From contig DATCYF010000023.1 of the NCBI GenBank assembly GCA_036570425.1, forward strand, positions 376,754-440,753: a stretch of DNA of 64,000 nucleotides. The letters are read 5' to 3'. The notes below the pieces were generated by a model. The model was not told the origin of the DNA. It saw only the letters and a program-made list of their open reading frames with translations, and did no database searches. Below are positions 43,054 through 51,601 of the stretch, piece after piece (position 1 is the stretch's first letter; each line of letters opens with the position of its first letter). The DNA comes from Rhizorhapis sp036570425 (GTDB lineage Bacteria; Pseudomonadota; Alphaproteobacteria; Sphingomonadales; Sphingomonadaceae). The position numbers and the translations under genes are program-made.

Positions 43054-43577
43054 ATCGACGCGAGAAATTGCGCATATTCAGCCTGCGTATTCAAATTGGA
43101 AAAGCTAAAGTCCGCATCAATCTCACGCGCCTGGCTATAAGCGATCCAGCCGCGCATGTCCCGCCGAGCCTGATTCGCTAGCCAGGCATCCAGCCTGGGG
43201 GCCATGCTGGCAGGCCAGAAACCAAAGAGTGGCTGGTTACGGATAACTCCGGCTTGATATTGCAGCAGATGAGCCAAGTTGTGAGGGACAGGCAATGTGT
43301 CACATCCTGCGGTCAGCACTGCCTGAAAATCATTTTCGCGGGCATGGTGCAACGCCGCACAAAGTCCGCCGAGAGGGCCCTGATCGGGCTCCGGCCGATC
43401 GGCAAGGCAGGCGAGTTCTGGCCATTTCCGGCCGCACATGACTAATGTATCCACCTGCGGCTGCAGGGCGTCGATCACATGGTTCAGCAGTGGCTTGCCC
43501 TCGATCACTGCAAGAGCCTTGTCGCTGCCGAAGCGGCGCGATTGTCCGCCAGCAATCAATGCGCCGAGCAGCTTCAC
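43041..43577 (-). CDS. mobA: Molybdenum cofactor guanylyltransferase MobA
   Basis: 178 residues from GTG 43577 (GGGAA upstream). The family nucleotide-binding motif LIAGGQSRRFGSDKAL opens the protein, followed by DQGPLGGLCAAL, and TAGCDTLPVP for metal binding. MobA attaches GMP to molybdopterin to form the guanine dinucleotide cofactor. The 3' end overlaps the convergent HerA-like gene by 13 bases. No other cofactor genes are adjacent. Confidence 0.92.
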   Translation of the reverse strand: MKLLGALIAGGQSRRFGSDKALAVIEGKPLLNHVIDALQPQVDTLVMCGRKWPELACLADRPEPDQGPLGGLCAALHHARENDFQAVLTAGCDTLPVPHNLAHLLQYQAGVIRNQPLFGFWPASMAPRLDAWLANQARRDMRGWIAYSQAREIDADFSFSNLNTQAEYAQFLASIHRP

Positions 43578-43772
43578 GATCGGTTCCCTTCCGCAGCCTG
43601 CGCCGTGTGTGCCATCCAAAATCCTCAAAAAAAGGCGTATTGCGCTCATCTTGCGAGCGCACATTGCACCGCGTGAAGTCCGGAGCGTGACTGACGTGCT
43701 CTTGCGCCGCTGTGACGGGTGCAATAATCACTGAATACCCGCTTACAAGCTGGCGGTGAAGGGAAGAACAAG

Positions 43773-44789
43773 ATGAACGACCTGTCGAATTTCGTTTCCG
43801 GTCTTCCCAAGGCGGAACTGCATCTGCACATTGAAGGTAGTCTGGAGCCTGAGCAGATGTTCGCGTTTGCCCGGCGGAACAAGGTGGAAATTCCTTTTGC
43901 CACGGTGGAGGAAGTGCGGGCCGCCTACAGCTTTTCCAACCTGCAGGATTTTCTCGATATCTATTATCAGGGCGCCAATGTGTTGCGGACGGAAGAGGAT
44001 TTTCGCGATCTGGCGCTGGCCTATTTTGACAGGGCTGCGGCGGATAATGTCGTTCATGCAGAAATTTTCTTCGATCCACAAACGCACACGATGCGCGGCG
44101 TCCCTTTCGCCGTCGTTGCGGACGGGCTGCTGGCAGCAATGAGAGAGGCCGAGGCGAGACACGGTTTGACCTCCCGACTGATCCTCTGTTTTCTTCGCCA
44201 TCTGGATGAAGCGGACGCATTCGAAACTTTCCGGGCGGCCGAACCTTATTTCGATCGAATCATTGGCGTGGGGCTCGATTCCTCTGAAATAGGACACCCA
44301 CCCGGAAAATTCGCGCGGGTCTTCACCGCAGCAGGGGATGCTGGTCTGTTGCGCGTCGCACATGCGGGCGAAGAAGGGCCGCCGGAATATGTATGGGAAG
44401 CGCTCGACCTGCTGAAAGTCGATCGCCTTGATCATGGAAATCGCTCGCTCGAAGACCCGTTGCTTACGGCCAAGCTGGCACGGCGGGCCACCACGCTGAC
44501 GGTTTGCCCGTTATCGAATCTGAAGCTTTGCGTGGTTGATGACCTTGACGATCATCCGATAAGCAGAATGCTGAAATCAGGCCTGCGCGCCACGGTGAAT
44601 TCGGATGATCCCGCCTATTTCGGAGGCTATGTGAACGACAATTTTCGCGCACTTGCCGCCACGGGCAGGCTGGATCGGGATGATTTTATCATCCTGGCGC
44701 ATAACAGCTTTCTGGGTTCTTTCCTGCCCGACGAAGCCGTGGCCGGACATCTTGCGCGCTGTGACGCCTATGTGCGCGAATTTGCATGA
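43773..44789 (+). CDS. Adenine deaminase (Aah1-type; often labelled adenosine deaminase)
   Basis: 338 residues. The metal-binding HLH is at residues 17-19 (AELHLHIEGSLEPEQ), followed by VAHAGEEGPPEYVWEALDLL and VNSDDPAYFGGYVNDNF with the catalytic/metal residues. The loop GVGLDSSEIGHPPGKF is the sequence type of adenine aminohydrolases, not of adenosine deaminases (which show a GxDLAGxE-like loop). Adenine is therefore the more likely substrate (adenine to hypoxanthine). A cupin gene overlaps its stop by four bases. Confidence 0.85.
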   Translation: MNDLSNFVSGLPKAELHLHIEGSLEPEQMFAFARRNKVEIPFATVEEVRAAYSFSNLQDFLDIYYQGANVLRTEEDFRDLALAYFDRAAADNVVHAEIFFDPQTHTMRGVPFAVVADGLLAAMREAEARHGLTSRLILCFLRHLDEADAFETFRAAEPYFDRIIGVGLDSSEIGHPPGKFARVFTAAGDAGLLRVAHAGEEGPPEYVWEALDLLKVDRLDHGNRSLEDPLLTAKLARRATTLTVCPLSNLKLCVVDDLDDHPISRMLKSGLRATVNSDDPAYFGGYVNDNFRALAATGRLDRDDFIILAHNSFLGSFLPDEAVAGHLARCDAYVREFA

Positions 44790-45136
44790 ACAATGTCTTC
44801 GAAGGCATTCCCGCCAATAGCGCGGAGGAGATTTTCACCGATATTCTTTTACGTCCGGGCGTCAGAATAGAGCGCATCATTTCCACCGGGCAAGCAACGC
44901 CCGAAAATGCGCCCTATGATCAGGACCATGACGAATGGGTGCTATTGCTGAAGGGTGCTGCGGGGCTCTGGATCGACGGGGAGGGCGAAAGCACATTGCG
45001 GCCCGGTGATCATGTCCTGATTCCGGCCCGTCGATTGCATCGGGTGCTCTGGACCGCCAGAGACGAGCCGACTTTATGGCTGGGAGTGCATTTTGACGGT
45101 CAGTCCGCCGTCAAATCATCATCGCCGGTTCCATAA
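44786..45136 (+). CDS. Cupin domain protein
   Basis: 116 residues. A single cupin barrel: DQDHDEWVLLLKGAAGLWID has the first metal motif and LRPGDHVLIPARRLHRVLW the second. Coupled to the deaminase gene by ATGA overlap. Function is unknown, perhaps metal-dependent isomerisation or ligand binding. It converges with the TetR gene, the two 3' ends overlapping by 37 bases. Confidence 0.88.
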   Translation: MNNVFEGIPANSAEEIFTDILLRPGVRIERIISTGQATPENAPYDQDHDEWVLLLKGAAGLWIDGEGESTLRPGDHVLIPARRLHRVLWTARDEPTLWLGVHFDGQSAVKSSSPVP

Positions 45137-45741
45137 GCCCGCATGAACATGCCCACTGCATTTTCCGCGTCTGCCCGAATATCGGCGGATGTTGCCTCGG
45201 TTATGACGTTCAGCAGCATCTTTTGGTGTGTTCCTGACATAACGACAGCGATGAGATTTCCGGCAGCGATCATCGTGTCCACTTTGCGGATCGATCCTTC
45301 CTGTATGCAGTGATCAAGATAGGCCGCCAGTATCGCCTCCACATTTTTAGGGGCGCGTTCGTAAAATATGAGGCCGATCTCCGGAAAGCGCCCGCCCTCT
45401 CCGTGGATCAGACGGTGCAGCCGGATGGATCGGGGATCAACCAGCTTCTCAATGAAGTGCAGGCACAACCGCATCAGGGTGTTCCGCACGCCTTGATGCG
45501 AAAGGAGCAATTCGCCAAGTTCCCGCTTGAATTCGGCCGTGGCATCATCCAGCACTGCCGCGAAAAGTTCTTCCTTCGACGAAAAATAGCGCCACAAAGT
45601 ACTCTTCGATCCGCCGAGCGTAGCCGCGATCCCTGACATGGTGGTGGCAGCATAGCCTTTTTCGAAAAAGGATCGGCGCGCGACTTCCAATATGCTGGCA
45701 CGCCGCTGCGTTTTACGTTCTTCTCTCCTGTTTATTTTCAT
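45100..45741 (-). CDS. TetR/AcrR family regulator
   Basis: 213 residues. The N-terminal helix-turn-helix is typical: ASILEVARRSFFEKGYAATTM, then IAATLGGSKSTLWRYFSSKEE (two parts of the domain, residues 15-62). The C-terminal ligand domain is helical with a conserved TetR-type fold. The regulated genes are not evident; the nearest upstream gene (45897, minus strand) is separated by 155 bases. Repressor of unknown stimulus. Confidence 0.92.
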   Translation of the reverse strand: MKINRREERKTQRRASILEVARRSFFEKGYAATTMSGIAATLGGSKSTLWRYFSSKEELFAAVLDDATAEFKRELGELLLSHQGVRNTLMRLCLHFIEKLVDPRSIRLHRLIHGEGGRFPEIGLIFYERAPKNVEAILAAYLDHCIQEGSIRKVDTMIAAGNLIAVVMSGTHQKMLLNVITEATSADIRADAENAVGMFMRAYGTGDDDLTAD

Positions 45742-45896
45742 GATGCGCTTCTTGACAGGGTGTATTGACCATTCATGGCTGCTCGGCCTTGCGGCATTTC
45801 GCGACGATAAGAGCGTAAACCTATCAGACTGACGAAAGATCAGGCGAGCGGACCGGTTACAGAGCTTCTATCCTTATATCGGCGCTGGCGTGTCGC

Positions 45897-46340
45897 TCAA
45901 GCATTCCCCTTCGGAATTTCAGCAATCAGGGGCGCAAGACCAGCCATGTTGAGGCCAAGGACGGTTGCCCGCATTGCAGAAAAAACCGGACTCACAGCGT
46001 CGGCCTTCACCAGCAGTTCCATGACGCGCAGCGCCGCGCATTCGTTGCCATTGGCCAAATCGCTCCAGAGTTGCAGCAGGATAGCTTCGCCATCGCTGAT
46101 CACGGGTTTGTGGATGCAATTGAAATGCAGGGTGCCGAGGGCGTCGCTGTTGAGTGCGGCCATGGCGATATGAAAATGCGGCAAGGCTTCGATAGCTCCC
46201 GCTTTCAGGAAGGATGTCACCAGCGGCCCTGGCGGACAGGCGCGCGCCCGACAGGCCAAGGCCCATCCGCGCATCGCTCGGAGAAGAAAAAGGCTGCCCG
46301 TCGGCAGCATGGCGATCGGGCGGTCTACAAGATCGTACAA
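45897..46340 (-). CDS. Unknown protein, TTG start
   Basis: 147 residues. TTG 46340 follows GGAG by six bases and gives MYDLVDRPIAMLPTG. The rest is Ala/Leu rich with scattered cysteines (ACRARACPPGP, LHFNCIHKPV, GNECAALRVME). No family recognised. It is divergent from the unknown gene at 46534. The later ATG at 46310 would shorten it by ten residues. Confidence 0.6.
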   Translation of the reverse strand: MYDLVDRPIAMLPTGSLFLLRAMRGWALACRARACPPGPLVTSFLKAGAIEALPHFHIAMAALNSDALGTLHFNCIHKPVISDGEAILLQLWSDLANGNECAALRVMELLVKADAVSPVFSAMRATVLGLNMAGLAPLIAEIPKGNA

Positions 46341-46471
46341 GATTTTCTCCTCTCAAACGAACAAATGAGTTGATAATGCGAGTGATTAGCATATAAATCC
46401 TTATATGATCCTTTTGGATCGTCAAGCAAGCGTGCATCTTTCTTCCTCTTCCTCCGGATGCACGCGATACT

Positions 46472-46527
46472 GGCAGCCGCCAGGCTGGTAACGCCCGGCG
46501 GCTGCCTTTGCGCCAGAGGCAAAGGAG
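46472..46527 (+). promoter_or_regulatory. Structured leader with possible ribosome-site occlusion
   Basis: In the leader of the gene at 46534, GGCAGCCGCC (46472-46481) pairs perfectly with GGCGGCTGCC (46497-46506) across 15 bases. A second stem, CCTTTGC (46505-46511) with GCAAAGG (46519-46525), buries most of the AAAGGAG ribosome site. The two stems share bases 46505-46506, so they compete. This is the form of an RNA switch or attenuator. No known riboswitch consensus is recognised. Confidence 0.45.
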
Positions 46528-46533
46528 AATTTG

Positions 46534-46974
46534 ATGCCGTTTGACTTGAGCCTGATCTCCCTGACGCCTGATTTGCGGACTCTTCCCGGCGCACAGGCGC
46601 GCATTGCCCTATCCACCCGCATCGTGGTGGTGCTTACCAAGCTGGCCCGTGATCCCCGGCCGGAACTGGCCAATCGACTTGGGTCCGAAGAGGCGGCCGA
46701 GCGCTTTCTTGACCTGATCGGGGGCATGGGCTCGGTTTGGCCCGAACCAGTCTATGTCAATCCCCCTTGCTGTCCGAAGCTCAGCTACGATGAAATGATG
46801 GTGCTCGACCTTTTGACTGCCGCGGTCCGGAGCGATCGGCAGGCGTTTGACGATTTTCTTCGCGACATGCTGCCCCCTGCGGCGTGCGATACGCTTTATG
46901 CCGCTGCAGGAGCGTTTGTCACCGTTTATGCATCTGGCGCGACCGGGCGCAACGCCAATGGAGATGGAGTGTGA
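46534..46974 (+). CDS. Unknown protein with structured leader
   Basis: 146 residues from ATG 46534 (AAAGGAG, six-base spacing). Helical, with a hydrophobic segment near residues 25-35 (ALSTRIVVVLTKL), a cysteine pair in NPPCCPKLSYDEMM, and a C-terminal LLTAAVRSDRQAFDDFLRDM. No family recognised. Divergent from the unknown gene at 45897, separated by about 190 bases that include the stems described at 46472. Confidence 0.6.
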   Translation: MPFDLSLISLTPDLRTLPGAQARIALSTRIVVVLTKLARDPRPELANRLGSEEAAERFLDLIGGMGSVWPEPVYVNPPCCPKLSYDEMMVLDLLTAAVRSDRQAFDDFLRDMLPPAACDTLYAAAGAFVTVYASGATGRNANGDGV

Positions 46975-47057
46975 TGCTCTTTGCGGGGCAGGAAAATTAC
47001 AGGATCTGAAAGCGCAATTTTCTTTATCATTTCTTCATGAGAGGGTAGGAGCCTCGC

Positions 47058-48494
47058 ATGAATGGACCGCTGACTCTTTACGAAAAAATCTGGAATGCCC
47101 ATATCGTGAATCGCCGCGATGATGGCACTTGCCTTATCTATATCGACCGGCATCTCGTTCATGAAGTGACGAGTCCGCAGGCATTTGAGGGGCTTCGTCT
47201 TGCCGGCCGCAAGGTGCGTCGTCCCGATCTCACCCTGGCGGTGCCGGATCATAACCTGCCGACGACCGCGCGCGTGGATGCCAATGGCAATCGTATTCCC
47301 ATAATGGACCCGGAAAGCGCCCAGCAACTTGCTGCGCTGGAAAGGAATGCACCGGAATTTGGTATCAAATATATCGGTGCGACGGATATCGAGCAGGGCA
47401 TCGTTCATGTCATTGGCCCTGAACAAGGGTTTACCCTGCCGGGCACAACTCTTGTTTGCGGCGATAGCCATACGGCCGCCCACGGTGCTTTGGGCGCTCT
47501 GGCGTTCGGCATTGGGACCAGTGAAGTCGAACACGTCCTGGCTACGCAGACGCTGCTTCTGAAACAATCCAAGGCGATGGAGATCCGGGTCGAAGGCGCC
47601 TTGGGCTTTGGCGTTTCGCCGAAGGATGTGATCCTGGCCATCATCGGCAAGATCGGCACGGCGGGCGGCACTGGCTATGTGATCGAATATCGCGGAAGCA
47701 CTTTTGAGGACATGTCCATCGAGGGACGGTTGACTGTTTCCAACATGTCGATCGAGGGCGGCGCGCGTGCGGGCCTGTTCGCGCCGGATGAAAAGACCTT
47801 CGCCTATGTGAAGGACCGCCCGATGGCGCCCAAGGGAGCGGATTGGGATGCGGCGGTCGCTTATTGGCGGACGCTGCACACGGATGAAGGCGCGAAATTC
47901 GACGCTTCGGTTTATCTCGATGCAGCCGCCATCGCGCCTAACGTGACCTGGGGTACCAGCCCCGAGGATGTGGTGCCTATTACCGGGGCAGTTCCCGACC
48001 CGGAGAGCTTTTCGGACGCATCCAAGCGCGCCGCTGCGCAGAAATCGCTGGATTATATGGGGCTCACCAAGGGACAGAGGATGCAGGATGTGGCTGTTGA
48101 GCACATCTTTATTGGAAGCTGCACCAACAGCCGCATCGAGGATCTGCGCGCTGCCGCGGACGTGGTGAAGGGGAATCGCCTGGCCGGCGGTATCAAGCAG
48201 GCGCTCGTCGTTCCAGGCTCCGGCCTTGTCAAGCGGCAGGCGGAGGAGGAGGGGCTTGATCGCATCTTTACCGAAGCCGGATTCGAATGGCGTGAGCCCG
48301 GCTGTTCGGCCTGTCTTGGCATGAATCCCGACAAGGTGCCGAGCGGTGAGCGCTGCGCATCGACATCGAACCGCAATTTCATGGGACGGCAGGGGCCGGG
48401 CGCGCGCACGCACCTGGTATCGCCCGCCATGGCGGCTGCGGCTGCTATTACGGGTCGTTTGACCGATGTGCGCGAACTTATGGGGAATGCCTGA
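47058..48494 (+). CDS. leuC: 3-isopropylmalate dehydratase large subunit
   Basis: 478 residues. Converts 2-isopropylmalate to 3-isopropylmalate in leucine synthesis, with LeuD. Sequence shows the aconitase family layout: TLVCGDSHTAAHGALGALAF, GSCTNSRIEDLRAA with an iron-sulfur cysteine, and CSACLGM with cysteines near 416 and 419 that complete the [4Fe-4S] site. AGGAG precedes the ATG. The stop overlaps the start of a 41-residue gene (TGATG). Length is normal for the family. Confidence 0.97.
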   Translation: MNGPLTLYEKIWNAHIVNRRDDGTCLIYIDRHLVHEVTSPQAFEGLRLAGRKVRRPDLTLAVPDHNLPTTARVDANGNRIPIMDPESAQQLAALERNAPEFGIKYIGATDIEQGIVHVIGPEQGFTLPGTTLVCGDSHTAAHGALGALAFGIGTSEVEHVLATQTLLLKQSKAMEIRVEGALGFGVSPKDVILAIIGKIGTAGGTGYVIEYRGSTFEDMSIEGRLTVSNMSIEGGARAGLFAPDEKTFAYVKDRPMAPKGADWDAAVAYWRTLHTDEGAKFDASVYLDAAAIAPNVTWGTSPEDVVPITGAVPDPESFSDASKRAAAQKSLDYMGLTKGQRMQDVAVEHIFIGSCTNSRIEDLRAAADVVKGNRLAGGIKQALVVPGSGLVKRQAEEEGLDRIFTEAGFEWREPGCSACLGMNPDKVPSGERCASTSNRNFMGRQGPGARTHLVSPAMAAAAAITGRLTDVRELMGNA

Positions 48495-48619
48495 TGAAGC
48501 TGGCCTTTTACCTTCTGCTGGCAGGAACACTGCTCAGCGGGGCGATGGCGCTTGCCACTGCGGGAAGGATATCCGATGACGAGGCCGTGGCGGCCGTTCG
48601 GCCGGGGAATACAAAGTAA
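48494..48619 (+). CDS. 41-residue membrane protein between leuC and leuD
   Basis: A short frame from ATG 48494 to TAA 48617-48619, too small for routine calls. It starts with a hydrophobic helix (LAFYLLLAGTLLSGAMALAT), then a short polar tail. It overlaps the leuC stop (TGATG) and the leuD start (TAATG), so it is tightly coupled on both sides. Ribosome support is weak, but the overlaps are deliberate-looking. Function unknown; perhaps a small membrane protein common in this lineage's leu operon. Confidence 0.7.
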   Translation: MKLAFYLLLAGTLLSGAMALATAGRISDDEAVAAVRPGNTK

Positions 48620-49215
48620 TGGATGCGGTATCAACGGTTGAGGGGCGCGCTTATCCCTTCGGCATGAAGAACGTCGACACCGACATGATCATTGCCGCTA
48701 AATGGCTGAAGACGATCAGCCGTTCCGGACTGGGCAAGGGCGCTTTTGAGGCGCTGCGGCAGGACCCGGAGAACGTCTTCGATAATCCCGCCTATGCAGG
48801 CGCGCCTATTATCATCGCGGGCGATAATTTCGGCTGCGGATCCAGCCGCGAACACGCTGCCTGGGCGCTGGCGGACATGGGAGTGAAGGCCGTCATTGCG
48901 CCGAGCTTTTCCGACATTTTTTCGGGCAATGCGTTCAAGAATGGCATATTGACAGTCGCGTTGCCGCAGGAAGCCGTCGACCGGTTGCTTGAGGTGGCGA
49001 AAACCGATGCCATTCACATCGATCTCGACACGCAGAGCGTCACCACGCCTTTTCAGGATCGATTTCAATTTTCCATCGATCCTTTCCGTAAGCATTGCCT
49101 GGCGGAAGGATTGGATGAAATTGGCCTCACGCTGGAGCAGGACGGCATCATAGCAGCTTATGAGAATGGGCTTGCAAAAGATAAATCCTGGCTGCGTCCG
49201 GCCCCGGCCGAATAA
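48619..49215 (+). CDS. leuD: 3-isopropylmalate dehydratase small subunit
   Basis: 198 residues; partner of LeuC. Includes YPFGMKNVDTDMIIAAKWLK, IIIAGDNFGCGSSREHAAWA (the GCGSSREH swivel motif) and IAPSFSDIFSGNAFKNGIL. Length is normal. TAATG links it to the 41-residue gene before it, so all three genes are one transcript. leuB is not in the window. Confidence 0.97.
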   Translation: MDAVSTVEGRAYPFGMKNVDTDMIIAAKWLKTISRSGLGKGAFEALRQDPENVFDNPAYAGAPIIIAGDNFGCGSSREHAAWALADMGVKAVIAPSFSDIFSGNAFKNGILTVALPQEAVDRLLEVAKTDAIHIDLDTQSVTTPFQDRFQFSIDPFRKHCLAEGLDEIGLTLEQDGIIAAYENGLAKDKSWLRPAPAE

Positions 49216-49323
49216 CTATCTGCTTTAGACGAGGGTTTGAGGGGAATGTGGTCGTGACCGTTGCCTAATTCCGCCATCAGCCCTATTTCGCTTAGTCATA
49301 GTATCTAAACCACAGGATGTGCC

Positions 49324-49641
49324 ATGACCAATTTTCAGGATCGCGAACAGGGCTTTGAAGCCAAATTTGCTCATGACGAGGAATTGCAGTTCAAGATCAT
49401 TGCTCGTCGCAACCGTCTGGTTGGTGTGTGGGCGGCGGAAAAGATGGGCCTGACGCCAGAGGAAACGGACGCCTATGCAAAGGCGGTGGTGCAGGCGGAT
49501 TTCGAAGAAGCCGGCGATGAAGATGTCATTCGCAAAGTGTTGGGCGACCTGACCTCGGCTGGCGTTGAAGCGGACGATTCGCTGGTTCGCACCGCGCTGG
49601 AAGCCAAGGCAGTCGAGGCGCGCCGCCAGTTCATGGCTTAA
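49324..49641 (+). CDS. ATP synthase inhibitor zeta subunit (DUF1476)
   Basis: 105 residues. FQDREQGFEAKFAHDEELQF, then RNRLVGVWAAEKMGLT and DVIRKVLGDL match the alphaproteobacterial zeta subunit, which inhibits the F1 ATPase. The protein is helical and acidic. It stands beside bolA. Name in use: zeta subunit; older label DUF1476. Confidence 0.93.
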   Translation: MTNFQDREQGFEAKFAHDEELQFKIIARRNRLVGVWAAEKMGLTPEETDAYAKAVVQADFEEAGDEDVIRKVLGDLTSAGVEADDSLVRTALEAKAVEARRQFMA

Positions 49642-49670
49642 CACGCGCAGTCGTAACAAGGATATTCGTC

Positions 49671-49904
49671 ATGGCGATGGCCGCTCAAGAAATCGAGGAC
49701 ATGATTCGGGAAGCCATCCCGGACGCGGAGGTGGAGATCACCGACCTTGCGGGCGATGGCGACCATTATGCAGCCAGGGTCGTGGCAGAGAGCTTTCGAG
49801 GCATGAGCCGGGTCAAGCAGCATCAGATCGTTTATGCGGCGCTAGGCGGGCGCATGGGCGGGGTGCTGCATGCCTTGCAACTTACCACGGGCGTGCCCAC
49901 CTAA
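49671..49904 (+). CDS. bolA: BolA family protein
   Basis: 77 residues. The BolA fold is shown by IREAIPDAEVEITDLAGDGD, FRGMSRVKQHQIVYAALGGR and the terminal ALQLTT. BolA proteins form [2Fe-2S] complexes with CGFS glutaredoxins, such as the gene 51 bases downstream. This is a standard alphaproteobacterial pair. Confidence 0.95.
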   Translation: MAMAAQEIEDMIREAIPDAEVEITDLAGDGDHYAARVVAESFRGMSRVKQHQIVYAALGGRMGGVLHALQLTTGVPT

Positions 49905-49955
49905 GCGGCATTGATTAGCGCTCGCTTTTGCGGGCCTTGCTGAATTGGAGTGTTT

Positions 49956-50285
49956 ATGAGCGATGTCCAAGGGCGTATCGGAGAGATTGTAAAATCTTCC
50001 GACGTTGTGTTGTTCATGAAGGGAACGCCTCTGTTTCCGCAGTGTGGCTTTTCCAGCCGCGCCATCGCTATTCTGGATCACCTGGGCGTTGATTATGAAA
50101 GCGTTGACGTGCTGCAGGATCAGGAAGTCCGTCAAGGAATCAAGGAATTTTCCGACTGGCCTACGATCCCCCAACTATATGTGAAGGGCGAATTCGTCGG
50201 CGGCAGCGACATCATGATGGAAATGTTTGAGGCCGGTGAGTTGCAACAACTCATGACAGCCCAAGGCGTCGCCACAGCTGGCTAA
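49956..50285 (+). CDS. grxD: Monothiol glutaredoxin (CGFS type)
   Basis: 109 residues from ATG 49956 (GGAG upstream; the longer GTG start at 49950 is less likely). The iron-sulfur binding CGFS is at residues 30-33 and FVGGSDIMMEMFEAGEL is the glutathione-binding part. It carries [2Fe-2S] clusters for delivery and works with BolA. Likely co-transcribed with bolA. Confidence 0.95.
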   Translation: MSDVQGRIGEIVKSSDVVLFMKGTPLFPQCGFSSRAIAILDHLGVDYESVDVLQDQEVRQGIKEFSDWPTIPQLYVKGEFVGGSDIMMEMFEAGELQQLMTAQGVATAG

Positions 50286-50349
50286 TGCGCCGCCAGGTGA
50301 ACCGAGGTTCGCCTCGCCCACGGCGTCACGCTTTTGCAATGACAACCAG

Positions 50350-50382
50350 GAAAGCCGGGCCATGGAGTTACGGCTTTCTTTG
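50350..50382 (+). terminator. Possible terminator after grxD
   Basis: GAAAGCCG (50350-50357) pairs with CGGCTTTC (50371-50378) across 13 bases and is followed by a short T-rich end (TTTG). Sixty-five bases after grxD. The loop is large and the T-run short, so confidence is modest. Confidence 0.4.
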
Positions 50383-50678
50383 TGTCTGGATGGGAAAGTC
50401 CGGGTGGGGGCGCGGGGCAATGTGGTCTAGACATTGCCTCCGGCCCCCGATTGAAGCGAAACCGCTCGGAATACCATCTAACAAGCATGTCCTATGCCAA
50501 GGCCAATTAATGGCACATTTCCGGATAACATAATGGTGAAAGCCCATTAACGGTCTGCGGCAGATGTAAATATTTCCGACGCTGCTGTCCGGAGCCAACC
50601 CGCGGGAATACGTCAGCAGAGGCCTTTCGTCGAAATAGCTGCTGTGTCCGGCCTTGTTTATCCGATAGAAAATGGCAC
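50383..50678. other. Intergenic stretch without supported gene
   Basis: These 296 bases lie between the possible grxD terminator and the MBL hydrolase gene. Frames on both strands (for example 50285-50533 plus) have poor composition and no ribosome site. No RNA gene or repeat is recognised. It may hold the promoter of the hydrolase. Confidence 0.5.
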
Positions 50679-51554
50679 ATGGGGGCTATGGAACTGGATG
50701 ATTTCCCCACTGGTGAATTGATGCGGCTCTCTCCGTTGGTTGGACGAGTGCTGGCGCCCAATCCGTCCCCTTTCACCTATACGGGTACGCAGACCTATGT
50801 GGTGGGTCAGGCAGAACTGGCGGTGATTGATCCTGGGCCGGATCATCCTTCGCACCTTGAAGCGCTCCTGCGCGTCGTCGCCGGCCGCCCGTTGAAGGCT
50901 ATCATCTGTACTCACACGCATCGCGATCACAGTCCGGCAAGTCGTCCACTGCAACAAGCGACCGGCGCTCCCATACTGGGCTGCGCTCCGCTTGTCCTTG
51001 ATGATGACGGTCCTCGCGCCGACGCCTCTTTTGACAGCGATTACGCGCCCAATGCAGTTCTTTCGGAGGGGGAGGCGGTGCAAGGCGAGGGATGGAGACT
51101 GGAAACGGTGGCTACGCCAGGGCACACGTCCAATCATCTTTGCTTTGGCCTCCCCGAGGAAAAAGCGCTTTTCACCGGCGATCACGTCATGGGCTGGTCC
51201 ACCAGCGTCATATCCCCGCCCGATGGCGACATGGCGGCTTATATGGCGAGCATGCAGAAGCTGCTGAGCCGGGATGATGTGATCTACTATCCAGCCCACG
51301 GCGAACCAGTGGAAAATCCGCAGCGCTGGGTGCGATCGATGATGGGGCATCGCAAACATCGGGAGGGACAGATCATGCGCCATTTGCGTGGCCATGACGG
51401 CGCCAGCATTCCTGAAATGGTCCAGAAAATGTATAAGGGCATCGATCCACGCCTGCATGGAGCGGCCGGTCGTTCGGTGCTGGCCCATCTCCTCGATCTT
51501 GAGGCGCGAAATCTTGTAGTCAGTGAAAAAGATCGCTGGAAAATTGCTGCATAA
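50679..51554 (+). CDS. MBL-fold metallo-hydrolase (LACTB2-like)
   Basis: 291 residues. The metal site is HTHRDH (residues 83-88: THTHRDHSPASRPL), with GHTSNH and FTGDHVMGWS as further ligands, and a final IYYPAHGEPVENPQRW motif. The C-terminal winged-helix-like part (about 225-290: VLAHLLDLEARNLVV) is as in LACTB2-type proteins. Such enzymes can be RNases or thioesterases; the substrate is not known. ATG 50688 is an alternative start. Confidence 0.88.
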   Translation: MGAMELDDFPTGELMRLSPLVGRVLAPNPSPFTYTGTQTYVVGQAELAVIDPGPDHPSHLEALLRVVAGRPLKAIICTHTHRDHSPASRPLQQATGAPILGCAPLVLDDDGPRADASFDSDYAPNAVLSEGEAVQGEGWRLETVATPGHTSNHLCFGLPEEKALFTGDHVMGWSTSVISPPDGDMAAYMASMQKLLSRDDVIYYPAHGEPVENPQRWVRSMMGHRKHREGQIMRHLRGHDGASIPEMVQKMYKGIDPRLHGAAGRSVLAHLLDLEARNLVVSEKDRWKIAA

Positions 51555-51601
51555 TCGCACGAAATTCCTATATCGGCGCTAGGAACCATTTGGAGGCATG
51601 A

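Noticed and set aside
43330..44220. A 296-residue minus-strand frame
   Set aside because: Antisense to the deaminase gene and out of frame with mobA; Arg/Ser/Pro-rich.
46926..48530. A 534-residue minus-strand frame
   Set aside because: Antisense to leuC, which is unmistakable.
50285..50533. An 82-residue plus-strand frame after grxD
   Set aside because: Poor composition, no ribosome site, and it contains the possible terminator stem.
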